A stretch of DNA of 64,000 nucleotides, from NCBI GenBank assembly GCA_964036155.1, contig OZ038423.1:78631249-78695248 (forward strand), read 5' to 3'. The stretch's first letter is position 1, and every line of letters starts with the position of its first letter. The position numbers and the translations under genes were made by a program. The notes beneath the pieces are model-generated. The model searched no databases and was not told the DNA's origin. It was given only the letters and a program-made list of their open reading frames with translations. Positions 51,749 to 64,000 of this stretch are shown in pieces. The DNA comes from Diploscapter coronatus (taxonomy: Eukaryota; Nematoda; Chromadorea; Rhabditida; Rhabditidae).

Positions 51749-53585
51749 ATGATCCGACCCGAATTTAACACCGATATTGAAGCTTCTACAAGCGGCGAAT
51801 CGAAAGAAGAATCTGAATTTGAGAGGCAGAATCGGTAAATTTCGCCAGAGTTTTGTCTTTATGATTGATAGATAGACTTCCTGCATAATTCGTCAATTCA
51901 TCATGCATAGCAACAATTTTTAAAATTACAAGTTTTAGGGCTAGGGTGTGTAGGGAAAAGAAGAAAAATCAACTGGTGGATTTTACAAATGGTGGTTAAT
52001 ATAGTGAATCTATGAAAGTACAATAGGTCTGATTGATGATTTTCGATTTTTCAGAATAGTTTCCAAATCGACTTCTTCGCATCTGCATGCAATCAGCAAC
52101 CACCTGCTCTCTTCCAGACTGCCCCTTTGTCTCGCTGCACAATTCACGCACAGAGCCGTCGTCGGCAATTCTGGAGATGTATGCTAATTTTTGGTCTTAA
52201 ATAGCGGTCAGAATTGCAAATTTGGACCCCATCGAACCTTTCTCTCCCTCCTTTGCGCTTCTTTTGCACCCAATGTCCCCTATGCTATTTCGTCGTTTTC
52301 TGCCTCTCTGAAACCCAACATAATATAAGAGTGTCCGATCGGGTCTCAAGTTTGCAAGCCTAATAGCGATTTTCTAAAAGAAAATTTAAAGTTTTTGAAT
52401 GAAAAGAATTTTTTCTGATTTTGTAAAGAAAAATCAAGTTTCAGTTTGAGGACTCCAAAGAATCGAAAAACCGATGCATAAATTGTGGCATGAACCTGCA
52501 GCGAGAAGATGGACTCGCGCTCAGGGTTAGGAGGCAAAAGTGAGTTGAATTTTGAATTAAAATGATTTTTAAAGAAGTTTTGTAGAGGTACTTCTGAAAA
52601 AAATGGAGTGAGATTTGAGAATTTCAGAATAACCCAAAAAAGACAATTGATGGCGAAGTGCAATGGCTGTTTGAAGGAGAGAGTTGCTGCTAGATTGCAA
52701 GAGATTTGTGTTGATGAAGGTAGAAATTCAAAAGTTATCTTTTCATTAGAAATTTCATGAATTCAAATGTCTTTTGTTTCTAATTAGGAAATTTTCTAGA
52801 ATTTGATCTTTTTCAAGAAATTTTAACATTGCATTCTTTCAGAATTTTCGATTCTTATCAGAAATTTGAAATCCTAAAAAATGATTTCGGATAGTAGAGA
52901 CTAGTTTTTCTGAATCTCATATTTTATCATAAACGGCATAATTTATAATTAGAAGAATTTTCTTTTCTTCCAAAGAACTGGGATTTTTATTAAAGTTTAA
53001 AATTCCGATTTTCAGAAGCTATGAATTCGAAAGAAGAAGAAACTCTCGAAACGCCGAATACATCGATGCAGGACATGCAGAGGAAAGCACAAAAGTGTTT
53101 GTCAACGGGAGGGCAGATAAAATCAGACAAGAAACAGAAGGCACTGCACTTGAATACAAAATTGACGGGAGTTGCGAAAGAAGCCAAGCGAAGCATCGGG
53201 TTGTCTCCACAAATTAAGTGGGAAATTCGTTAATTTTTAAAATCTTATTTCAAACTTTATTGATTTTGAAATTCAGAAAAGATTAGATTTTTCCTAATCT
53301 CCTAAAAAGATATACAGAAAAAGGGGATAGAAGTTTTCCTCCACTTCACTATGAATGCTGAAAGTTTGCATGCTACATTTTCAACATGTATAATTTGAAG
53401 ATCTGAGTTAGATTTTTATAAATTTTGCTAAAATTAAAGAAAGCTTGAATTTCAGCACCCCAGGCAGCAACAACAAAAACAAAAAGAAACGACGATGCTC
53501 TGCTTTGGAGCAGATGATAAAACAAGAAGAGGAACGGGCCACAGACTCCTCGCTTCACGGATTTCTCAGTCATTTTGCCATGTAA
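51749..53585 (+). CDS. C18orf21: C18orf21/UPF0711 homologue, possible RNase MRP subunit
   Basis: Six exons join in phase to about 240 aa. Near the N-terminus is SSHLHAISNHLLSSRLPLCL, matching the family's HLKAIAQHLLST. A zinc-ribbon pattern follows: CINCGMNLQREDG, then KCNGCLKERVAARL (two CX2C pairs). The end (KKKRRCSALEQMIKQEEERA, then SSLHGFLSHFAM) matches the vertebrate C-terminus, with its Lys-rich segment, short helix and FRNFLSSL. From memory, human C18orf21 has been reported as an RNase MRP-specific protein (RMP24), so rRNA processing is the likely role; that is inference here. The first exon is acidic and variable. The assignment rests on pattern similarity at both ends plus the ribbon. 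Confidence 0.7.
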
Positions 53586-53625
53586 ACGCACTTGCGATAT
53601 TTTAATTATTTTCGAAAATGATAGG

Positions 53626-53747
53626 CAACTGCTATTTGACGAGATGGCAAGATACCTATCTTGTTTCGTTCTATTTCGATATACTTCCCTTCCCCTCCTT
53701 ATCTCGAACTATAGGTTCTCGCCATCTCGTCAGATAGTAACTGTCTA
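53626..53747. mobile_element. hAT-like MITE with 9-bp flanking direct repeat
   Basis: AATGATAGG occurs directly on both sides (53617-53625 and 53748-53756), as expected for a target-site duplication; hAT elements typically make 8 bp. The ends form imperfect inverted repeats: left CAACTGCTATTTGACGAGAT, then GGCAAGATACCTAT; right, as complement, CAGTTACTATCTGACGAGAT, then GGCGAGAACCTAT. The 122-bp interior has no coding frame. It lies 41 bp after the stop of the C18orf21-like gene. Confidence 0.75.
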
Positions 53748-53756
53748 AATGATAGG

Positions 53757-54130
53757 AAATCTGAAATTTTGTGATGTAAGCATATCTATCTTTCCAAATT
53801 ATTTATTAAAATGAAAATAATAAATAATAGAAGATATGAAGTCGACAATCACTTTGGAAATAAATTCTTAGCTTTAGCTTTTAGTTTGATGCTTGGCATG
53901 ACGTTTTGTAGAAGAATAGAGTTTTGAAGAGTTCACCCAATTTGGAGAAGAGTAATATTGACAATACAAAGATGAAAGCCGAAAGAAATAGTACTCTTGA
54001 AAATTTGACCTAGTTTTTAGATGAGGTGCATAATATCAGCGAAAATAGGTAAAATTTTTGGAGAAATGGCAAAAGTGAGATTTATGTGTTACCGTAATCC
54101 TTACTAATCAAAATTAACGAAAATAATTCA
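53757..54130. other. Convergent spacer before SPRYD7
   Basis: AT-rich 3' flanks of two converging genes, with AATAAT/AATAAA-type signals near 53815. Nothing else is visible. Confidence 0.5.
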
Positions 54131-55148
54131 TCACAACAAAGTTTGCTCCACCAGAATCTCGTCGAACCCAGACGGCGGCGTGTAGCTGAAATTCTTGAAT
54201 TTGATGTCCAAAATCGCGGAATCGTCGACGTAGAGGAGAGGATAGACCTGAATTAGAACGAATATGAAAATGAGGTTATCGAATTTCAGAAATTTAGGCG
54301 AGTGAACATTTAATTTTCTAGATCTTTTTGGTATCAAATACTTTAACCTTTTACTTTCTTCATTAATTTTAACGAGTAGTCTTCTTTATTGTGAAGATAA
54401 ATTGAACGAATTCTTACCGGCCCCTTAACTCCCGTAATTCTAGGCTCTGCTTCCTCTCCATTCACGTAAATCTTCATTTCGATATGATCGTATGAAATTC
54501 CTATAGAATCTCCCTCGTCCACGGCCTTATTGAGTTGTCCAACGCACTGTCCGTCGGCAAAGACTTGGCCAGATTCGCGCAGACCCCAGAAATACTTTTC
54601 GATGGGTGCAGAGTCTATTTGAGCCTGACGATTACCGAGGCCGATTCCCCAGACGCCTAAAACCCGGATCAGTTATTTTAGATAAGCTATCAAAGTTAAC
54701 GACAAATTTGAAAATGCACTAACTTATTAGCCTTTATTATCGCTACTTCACTCCGTATTTATCATTTTCATGGGTTGTGTATGATCAAATAACATACCCG
54801 TCTGTTGGATATCCACTTGAAAGTATGCCTTATTCTGCACGATAGGAACGGTAGAAAGTGCTCCACCAGTACCGCAAATTCGTTCGCCTTCTTTTAGAAT
54901 CACTACGTCTTTGCCTAAACATGGTATTTCCGATTTTTTCTAACATTTCATGAAGCTATATCTATCAAGACTAATCAATATAGCCACGAATAGCTAAACA
55001 TCTTACCCATATGCGAAACATCAAGGCGGATAAGCGGGGTGATTGGCTGCTGCAGAGTTGAGTAGGAGACTCCACCCGCAAAACTCGGGCCTTGTAGGCA
55101 ATCCAGACAGCCTGACAGGAAGGGGCAGCATGAAGTGAATATGCTCAT
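54131..55148 (-). CDS. SPRYD7: SPRY domain-containing protein 7
   Basis: SPRYD7 consists almost entirely of a SPRY fold and is of unknown function. Four exons give about 205 aa, close to the vertebrate length of 196. A Cys-containing N-terminus (MSIFTSCCPFLSGCLDCLQG) may be lipid-modified or membrane-near, as vertebrate SPRYD7 also has N-terminal cysteines. The SPRY core follows: RLDVSHMGKDVVILKEGERI, CGTGGALSTVPIVQNKAYF, TGVWGIGLGNRQ, EGDSIGISYDHIEMKIYVNG, GPVYPLLYVDDSAILDIKF and the family end TPPSGFDEILVEQTLL. VYPLLYVDDSAILD and the FE/DEIL.EQ end are diagnostic. All splice junctions keep the frame. Confidence 0.94.
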
Positions 55149-55899
55149 TTTAGAAATAGGTTTGAATGTGGGAGGATTAAAATAATAGATTAGAACTGGC
55201 TGTGAAGCTAATTAAAGTTGATTCGACTTTATAGAAGTTGGTCTAGAGTATTTTTAGAGTTAAATTGAAAGTTCCTGGTTGATCGAAGCTAAGTTGAAGT
55301 TGATGGAGTTGATTAAAAATAAATCCCAAGCGAATATTCAGCCGAAAATCGACATGTGGCAAGTGGAAAAAGCCCGCTAAAATGTAAGCAGTCGATTGCA
55401 AAAAGAGGGGTAATTTTGCAGAGACAGAGACGTCTTGTGAGCGACATTTGAAGGTCACTTCAAATATAGCGACCACTTTTTGCGCCTATTTACCATTTTT
55501 GGAGTCTATATTTACTTATTGAATATTTCGTTATATTTAGTATCATCAGTTATTTTTTCCGATTTCAGGTATATACCATTTATTGCAATTCTTGGACCTC
55601 TGAATTATAGCTAAATTTAGGCAAATTTGGTCCAGAACATTATTCGACTTAACTTCTCAGATATTTTCGAAGGCGTTCGAAACTCCATGATATCACTTTA
55701 CCATTTAATCGCTTGACTTTCTGCTCTGTCCTTCATATTTCCTTTTTATCATTCAAATTTTCCCTGTGCTTATCTTTTATTCGCCCATTCTGGCTCCGCA
55801 TTAATGCCCCTCTGTTCGTTCGTCCTTTTCCAATTGCAAACTATGTTCGATCAATTCATTTTGTCAGATATTCTTCAGGTATTTATTACTATTCAGGTA
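55149..55899. promoter_or_regulatory. Divergent region, SPRYD7 / CDK4
   Basis: 751 bp between opposite start codons. A pyrimidine-rich stretch (55715-55830) lies before the CDK start. A 3' splice site (ACTATTCAG, ending at 55896) is directly before the ATG. An upstream ATG at 55843 is followed by a donor-like CAG|GTATTT only 18 nt before that acceptor, too close to be a real intron. Confidence 0.4.
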
Positions 55900-57599
<1,700 letters not shown>

Positions 57600-58817
57600 T
57601 TTTCGGATTTCACTTTTAAAGTGCTATTTTCTCGACTCTTTTAAAAGGTAACGACGGTAAGATTGTAATAGCCTACTAAAATGTATCGTGAAAACATCAT
57701 AGGGTTACATTATTACCATTATACACCTATGTGCATGCTGCCCTGTTATCCATTTTCTGACGTGTTGGCCTATACCTATTATCTTGGTTGATAATACTAT
57801 TGGTCAATACATCAAATTTAGTAATGTTTACCGTGTATTTTGGTGCACGTTAATAATCTTTCATTTGTTTAATTGATGAATTTTAGTTCTTGTTCATAAT
57901 AGGTTCGCTTTTATTGATGATTCTTGCATTTACTGCTTCTTTCACATATCACTGAATTGTTATCTTTGTTATCATTTTTAAAATGGTTTTATTGCAAGGT
58001 CTCAATAATTCCCATGATGAATGAATTCTCTTTCGGTTACGAGTTGTACTCCATCCATTTCACTTGCCCTTATATGCTTTATTATATTCATTCACTTTAA
58101 AATTGAATTGATTTTAAATCTGAATAAATTAATAGTAATAATACCCTTCTTATGCTATTATTTTGATTTACAAGGCAATTGACAAACGACGTTAACGATT
58201 TTTAAATACATCTTACTTTTTAGCGTCATTTGTAAATAGCTATTTTTTAGCTTTTAAAAATCAAGAAATCCTATAAAATGAAGCGTACCACAAATGTCAA
58301 GTGAAGAGATCGAAAGAGAATATTTGGATATTCGATAAAGAACTTTTGATTTGATAATTTTATAGAATAGGGAAATAGCTATCACACAGGTCGTACTTAT
58401 GAAGCGAACAGAGGCACGCACAATATTTGATTTTTCGATAAGGAAACATTCGATGACCCCACGGTTTTACAAATGGAGTTTTTAGTCTAGTATTGGATCT
58501 TAAAACGATTTTATCTATTGATTTTTATCTTAAAACTCGATAAAAACTGCTCCCTATATTTACATGCGAATGGCAGACACAGACGGCTGTATTTGCCAAC
58601 AGCTTCTTACTATTTTTCCGCTTTTCCTACATTCCCTACCCTTCCTATCCGTCTGTGTCTGTCATTCATCTATAAATGCAAGAAGCTCGATAAAAAACAA
58701 ATGTGCTGATCTGAAAATCTGCCCAAATGATAGGAAATAGTAATATTTAGTAGTGGAGCAGGCTTTTTCCATCACTTATCGATTATTCGTTTGATAAATA
58801 TTACATGCCATATAAGA
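57600..58817. other. Convergent spacer, CDK4 / large C-terminal gene
   Basis: AT-rich, with the fold-back element at 58536-58696. The left part probably includes the CDK 3' UTR; AATAAA-like signals are near 58122. No exon is supported. Confidence 0.5.
58536..58696. mobile_element. Fold-back element with 11-bp flanking direct repeats
   Basis: CTCGATAAAAA occurs directly at 58536-58546 and 58686-58696. Between them the arms ATTTACATGCGAATGGCAGA plus CACAGACGG (58558-58586) and CCGTCTGTGTCTGTCATTCA plus TCTATAAAT (58649-58677) are inverted repeats with few mismatches. The repeats do not abut the arms exactly (11 and 8 bp away), so they may be part of the element or chance rather than a target duplication. 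Confidence 0.6.
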
Positions 58818-61800
58818 TCAATCGTCCAGCGGTTGTCCGAATCTAATCTGGCTCATTTGTTGTTTGTTGGCTCCGATAACGACCGCTCTAGGGGACGGAC
58901 CGTGACAGAAGCAGGTTCCCACACACTCATTCGACCCTTGAATCATTCGAGGTCGGCCCTTGACCTGTCTGGGGGTGCGGTACATTTCATCCTCACTCAA
59001 ATCCCAGGCCAGGATCGAGGAGATTGTGGAGCGCTGCTAAATAACAGAAGATAAGAGCTTATTTGCAAAATTCATCGATATTTTAGGAAGAATAGATGAA
59101 ATTTACAAAATACGATCATTTGAAATGCAAAAGACTGAATATGCACAATATTTGATGAACAGAGACCCATCGAAATCAAAGTGAAAATGCTCGCAAATGA
59201 AACTATGACAAAAGTGAGAATCATACATATTGAAAGAGGTCGATACTTTCTAAGGCTGAAACATATAAGTGAAGATAAATAATGAATAGATGAACCAATA
59301 TATGGGGTTTAAAAGCTGCAGGCGTGAAGTCGAGATCCATATCATTTTTGTTGAGCTGATAAGTCGGATAATCATCATTCCATTCATCAGATCTAGAATC
59401 ATTCAGAATGCATAACTAACTAAACATCAACACAATATGGGATGAAAGCTCCCCTTCTACAGATAAAACCATAATTCTAAGCCTCAAATAAAAATCGCAT
59501 GAATGATATTGTCAGAAGTTGATGCTAATTATCTACATCCCCACCTTCTACTAACACCATCATTTTAAACTTCTGATAAATAACTTTCAAAGATGTTTAT
59601 CATCGATTTATGCTAATTCCCTAATAAGTTCCCACACGGCATTCAATACTCAGTTTCGATCGAACTAACCTGTGACGTTTTCTTGGCATTATTATTGTCA
59701 TTGGTCCTGTAGAATTGAGCATCCCTGGCCCGTTCTTCCAAATCTTCTCCAGGCTGACCCAATTCGGTCATCTCTCCCGATCTTCGATTCCTTCCTCTTG
59801 AAGTCTTAATTCCAGATTGAGAGGGGGCTCCTGAAATTTGAATATTTTTTCTTCCAATCTCAACTTTTCTACTAAAATTCCATTAAAATCGATCAACACA
59901 AGCTATTCCAGAAATCCCAGCAAGATTAATTACACGGCTGTGTAAACAAAGTAAATAATGAATGAATGTCTATGAAATTTGAAATTTAGGAAAACAAACA
60001 GAAATTCCACCTAATTTCAAATAAATCTAAAATTCGGGATCAAAATAAAAAAAAAAATCCCACCGAAAGGCCAGGGTCTCTCCGTGCCCATATCGATTGT
60101 GCTCACATAATCGTTCGCCGTGTAAATTGTCCCGAGACGCTCGATTTTTTCGGCTGGAAAGATGAAATTCAGAAAAAAAACATTTTTAAATAGGAGAATA
60201 CCCTCAGTTTCCTCCTTCCAATGCCTGGTGCCATTTCTCTTTCTTTCATTCGATAGATCGCGAGAACTCGTAGTCGAGGAGATCATATCATTAGCCATAT
60301 CGGACCTGAGAAAAGATATTAAAAAACTTCAAAGCATTGAGTATAAATATCGAATAAAATTATCGAAATTTTGGTTTTAAATTTTAGGATTTAAAAAGAT
60401 ATCACATGAATAAAAAAACTATGCCTAGAAGTTCCAGCTGTTTCCTCTCGTTCCAAACTCTCCTTCCTTCGCTGTTTGACTCGCTCCGTCAAATTCTTCA
60501 CTTCTGAGTGATTCTTCAAAACCGGCAGGGCTGATCGATTTTCGTTTCGTCTGTTCAAGGAATCTGAGCCTGAAATTAGAAAGTACAAACGCCTTCTTGT
60601 AAATTTCATTAACTTTCCAGGCAAAAGTTTCCGATAAGGAATAAAAAATGAGTTAAATTAAACAAAAGCTGATAAAATGACAAGAAATTTAAGAGAAAAG
60701 ATTACTGTAATGATTCTGGAGCTCATTCGGAATGGAACTACTGCTGAAATGCGTCTCAACTCGGCTCGAATCATCCCTTCGTCCATTCGTATGCTGACTC
60801 TGAAAAGGGGATGAAATGCATCGATAGTGTAATGGTAGTGCGATGACGCTCGAATTTTCGCAAAAATGTAAAAAATAACGGGTTGATGATGTGTTTCAAG
60901 ACGGGACTTACAAGCGAATGATTACAAATTTAACTCCGACTGAAACTCGTTATTTAAAAAAATAACTTACAGAAAAATGTGGAAATTGTTGAAATTCAGC
61001 AGAAGAAGAAGGTTGCAGGGGTCGAGAGCCGCCTGGAAGTGTGAACATTTATGGAAAATATGTTAATTTTTGGGAAAAAAATTCACTTAGAATAAAATAT
61101 TCTACTGTAAAATGAATAAAATTTCATACCATTTTCATTCCCAGTCGGCCATAAATTCGAATGACTCTGTCGCTTGATTTCCACAGGATACACACGTTGT
61201 TCTGAGCCTGGGTTCGAAGATGAAGACGCCCCATTTTGATGAAGAGAACTGGCTCGGTTTGCTGAGGCTACTGAAATTATTGAAATTTGAGGGAAAAATT
61301 TCAGCCTTACAAATTCCATCGAAACTTCGATTCATAATGTTTTGGGTTTGGTTGAATGGAGCTTGTTGGGATGATCTGAAAGTGAAAATATTATTATACT
61401 GAGAAAAGGAACGAACTTAACGACTGAAAGAAAATGTAGTATTTTTATAGCTAAATTTTAAAATACTTAGAACAACTCATAATAATAATTTTTGATATTT
61501 TTAATTGAATGCGTTCATTTTTAGAAAATGCTAATTTTCGATTTTTTTTGTTTAAATCCTACGTAGCAATATAGCTGTTCCTCTTCTCGACGATGATTTC
61601 CTTCTCCTCGACAGTCCTTTTCCCGAGCAGCGTCTCGTTCATGGATGTGCTCATTAGAGGACCGTTTGCCGGTCGGAATGGGGAATGAATCGAGGGCAAC
61701 TCGGCAGCGGGACGCATCGGGACTACCTGAAAATTGAAATTTTTAATATCATACATAAATTACCTCTACTATATATGAATTATAAGATAATAATGCTCAA

Positions 61801-64000
61801 GAAGATATCTAAACAATGATTATTTTTATTGAGTATGTCTGTGTACGCTTAGATTTCTATACGAGGTTTGTCGGCAAAGCTACATGACGGAAAACGGGAG
61901 GGCTTAACTAGAGGACACTCGTTTTCTTTTAAAATACCCTCCGTCGTATACTAACTGCCAGTTCGTCTGATCCCCGCCATGTGTTATATCTTTCGTTAAA
62001 TCTCATAAGTGGAAAATAAAATCCAAGGAATTTTCTCGGTAAGGACTCATTTGAAAACGACAAAAAACATTCCTACCTCAAAAGTAGTGGTCTTCTGTTT
62101 AGGCTTAGAAACGACCGCATAAGTCGAAGTCAGATTATCGGCTCTTGAAGTTGACGGCTGATTTGGCGACAGAGCTGCAGACGCGAGACGGGTTGGAATT
62201 GGACTGGTGGGCGGAGGCGGGACGAAATCGGACGATTCATTCGGGGTACCATCACTCGTATGTCCGGTTGAAACTGTCAGAATATCGACTGGTCGGCCTG
62301 AAAACTTATAGTTAGATTCTTTTTGCCTCGATGTTTCCGCAAATCTTATCGTTTCTCTGCAGATCTTCTTTGCATTCAAATTATTCTCGTCGAATCAAAT
62401 AAACTAAAAGATAAGTGACTTTCAAAATTATATGCAAATTTGCTGTGCTTGTCTGAATGTTACCCCTCCGGCTCTGCTATATTTCGAACAAAGACGGAAA
62501 TAATTACACCCAGTTCTGATTCAATCTAGCGTGCGGTGACATCCACTTATCGATGGGGGAATGCAACAAGTGGCAGTATATTGCACGCATAGGGGGCCTA
62601 ACGCACAACCATTTGGCCATGACAACATCTCGCTTCCCCCACTCCCACGTAAAGGAAGGACTTGAAAAGAGGGGTAGTGCATCTAGAAAAAGCGCAACTT
62701 TGCAACCTTGCAACTTGACAAAGTAATAGATAAGATCAATTAGAATATGAGAAATCTTGTATCCTTTTATAAGCGCTTATTCTCCGAGTTGCTAAATTTC
62801 AAAGTTGCGTATTTGAAGTTATTATCAGGAAAAATGCCTACTCGGCACAACCCCATAAGCGCTGCTAGCTCCATCCACGGTCTCGTACTCGTTCCCATTC
62901 CCGATCGTACTGTAGTAATGTTCTCGAATGGGCGGGGCCAACCGTCCTTGTTCCCGAAGTCGTTCTCGCACGACTTCTGCACTCTCCCGAGTGGTCAGGT
63001 AGCGGTAGGACGGCTCCCGGCTTGAAATCGACTGGGTGTCGATCTGAAAACGAGAAATTGCTAGGTAAGAGTCGGGATATTTTTGGAATAGTCGAAATTA
63101 AATATGATTTTGCGTTGGTCGTTTGAATGCAAATATCAGTATCCAAGGTTTCGGTATTTAAAATCCCCCGAAAAATAGACTCAAACCGAAGAAATGATCG
63201 GGGATACCATATTATTCTTAGTAGAAGTTCCTATAGCTTGTATTTTTCGATACTTCATCATTAGAGAAATAATGGCATAAATAAAAGAACGATTTCAATT
63301 AGAAAAATACGGTAATTCATAAAGTAACTACCTGACTAGAAGTAGTTGGAGCGACAGGGATATTGGAAAGTGCGTCGATCGGGACGTGCGCTTGAGGGGT
63401 GTTCAAAGAATCGTCGACTTGATTTCGAGTGGAACGGCGGATCTGAAAATTTTTACCTAGAAAAGTGTTAAGAATATAGAAAATCGGGTTTTGACAGATA
63501 ATTTAGATTTGGCTGATTGAGTAAAAAATTCATTTTTTTTTCTTGTAAATGAACAAGCAAAAGATTATAAACGTTTTTCCAAAAGATAAAAATAATTTTC
63601 AAATGCCTACATTCGAATAGAGCTTGTCTAATTCCCTTTCGGTGATTTCTAACTGCTCTAATTTCTTTGGATCTTCCGTCGTCTTCACCCGAGCGTATCC
63701 AGGATCGCAGCTATCGCCATCTCCAGCATCCGCACGGGTGTCGGAGTTGATACTGCTGAAAATAAGCCGTTCAATTTTACGAATCGTCAAATTTTTTATT
63801 TCTACAGCAATGAAAATGTGCGGAAAATGCATAAAATTGAACTTCTCTAAGGCAAATTGAGTGATTATTCTGTGCAACTATGTTGTGAAAGACGACAAGA
63901 AAATATGCAAAAATGAAGACGTTGTGAACTTCTAATTCACTCGACAATTTTTGCACCCATTTTACCAGCTGATTATCGAAGGTCGATGCGCGAAACGAAC
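58818..64000 (-). CDS. 3' part of a large unrecognised protein with tyrosine motifs
   Basis: Sixteen exons from the right edge to a TGA at 58820-58818 join in frame to about 700 residues; the 5' end lies beyond the window. No enzymatic or folded domain is recognisable. The sequence is Ser/Thr/Pro/Asn-rich, with many tyrosines in Y-x-x-[VI] contexts (GYARV, YYSTI, YETV, YGVV, TYAVV, IYTAND, DYVSTI), as in the cytoplasmic tails of adhesion molecules and receptors that bind SH2 or PTB adaptors. The last exon is distinct and better ordered: SILAWDLSEDEMYRTPRQVK, GSNECVGTCFCHGPSPRAVV, ending IRFGQPLDD. One junction (60425/60305) needs a GC donor. A receptor or scaffold tail is a guess; the missing N-terminus would decide. 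Confidence 0.65.

Noticed and set aside
60823..60870. tRNA-like A box (TAGTGTAATGGTAG) in an intron
   Set aside because: Resembles the 5' half of a Gly/Glu/Asp tRNA, but there is no B box, no anticodon stem and no closing acceptor stem. At most a degenerate fragment.
61860..61960. Possible fold-back in an intron of the large minus gene
   Set aside because: The arms align only loosely (short GACGGA-type matches); not better than chance by eye.

Overview
The window looks like nuclear DNA of a rhabditid-type nematode. Genes are compact and broken into many small exons. Most introns are 45-120 nt and end in the nematode TTTCAG-type 3' splice site. Several start codons sit directly behind such a site with no visible upstream exon, which suggests spliced-leader trans-splicing. 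Two same-strand gene pairs are 130-170 bp apart with a poly(A) signal between them, as in nematode operons. No rRNA, CRISPR array or prokaryotic feature was seen, and no convincing tRNA.

Layout. 1-141: last exon of an unidentified + strand gene. 820-2980 (+): GPAT3/4-type glycerolipid acyltransferase. 4078-4466 (+): small secreted peptide gene. 4779-7483 (-): SPT3-like SAGA subunit, probably downstream in an operon with the DDX47/Rrp3 RNA helicase (7649-10397, -). 10736-12604 (+): proteasome beta-6. 13975-19305 (+): SUN-domain SUCO protein. 20590-21988 (-): small RS-domain protein. 25384-27105 (+): SoxB transcription factor, flanked by 3.4 kb upstream and 7.5 kb downstream without a credible gene. 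34581-35212 (-): COA5/PET191. 35896-39320 (-): Hippo/MST kinase with SARAH domain. 39622-41897 (+): GPALPP1-like protein. 42400-43054 (-) PIN4 parvulin and 43187-45350 (-) KIN17: a second operon candidate. 46507-50938 (+): cytoplasmic poly(A)-binding protein with an A-rich 5' leader. 51749-53585 (+): homologue of C18orf21. 54131-55148 (-): SPRYD7. 55900-57599 (+): CDK4/6 kinase. 58818 to the window end (-): 3' part of a large unrecognised protein rich in tyrosine motifs.

Most genes are housekeeping (transcription, splicing, rRNA processing, proteasome, mRNA binding, mitochondrial assembly). Sox, the Hippo kinase and CDK4/6 are the developmental regulators. Housekeeping genes often sit in divergent pairs sharing one promoter: DDX47/PBS-6, MST/GPALPP1, KIN17/PABP, SPRYD7/CDK4.

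The main structure beyond the genes is a dense set of short (90-150 bp) fold-back elements in introns and intergenic DNA. They fall into at least two recognisable families plus several singletons, and one copy has a 9-bp direct flanking repeat like a hAT target duplication. I found no obviously new multi-gene system. The best leads are these element families, the small WGGR-repeat peptide, the unrecognised tail protein, the PABP leader and several GC-AG introns. All exon calls were made by eye, so exact boundaries are provisional.
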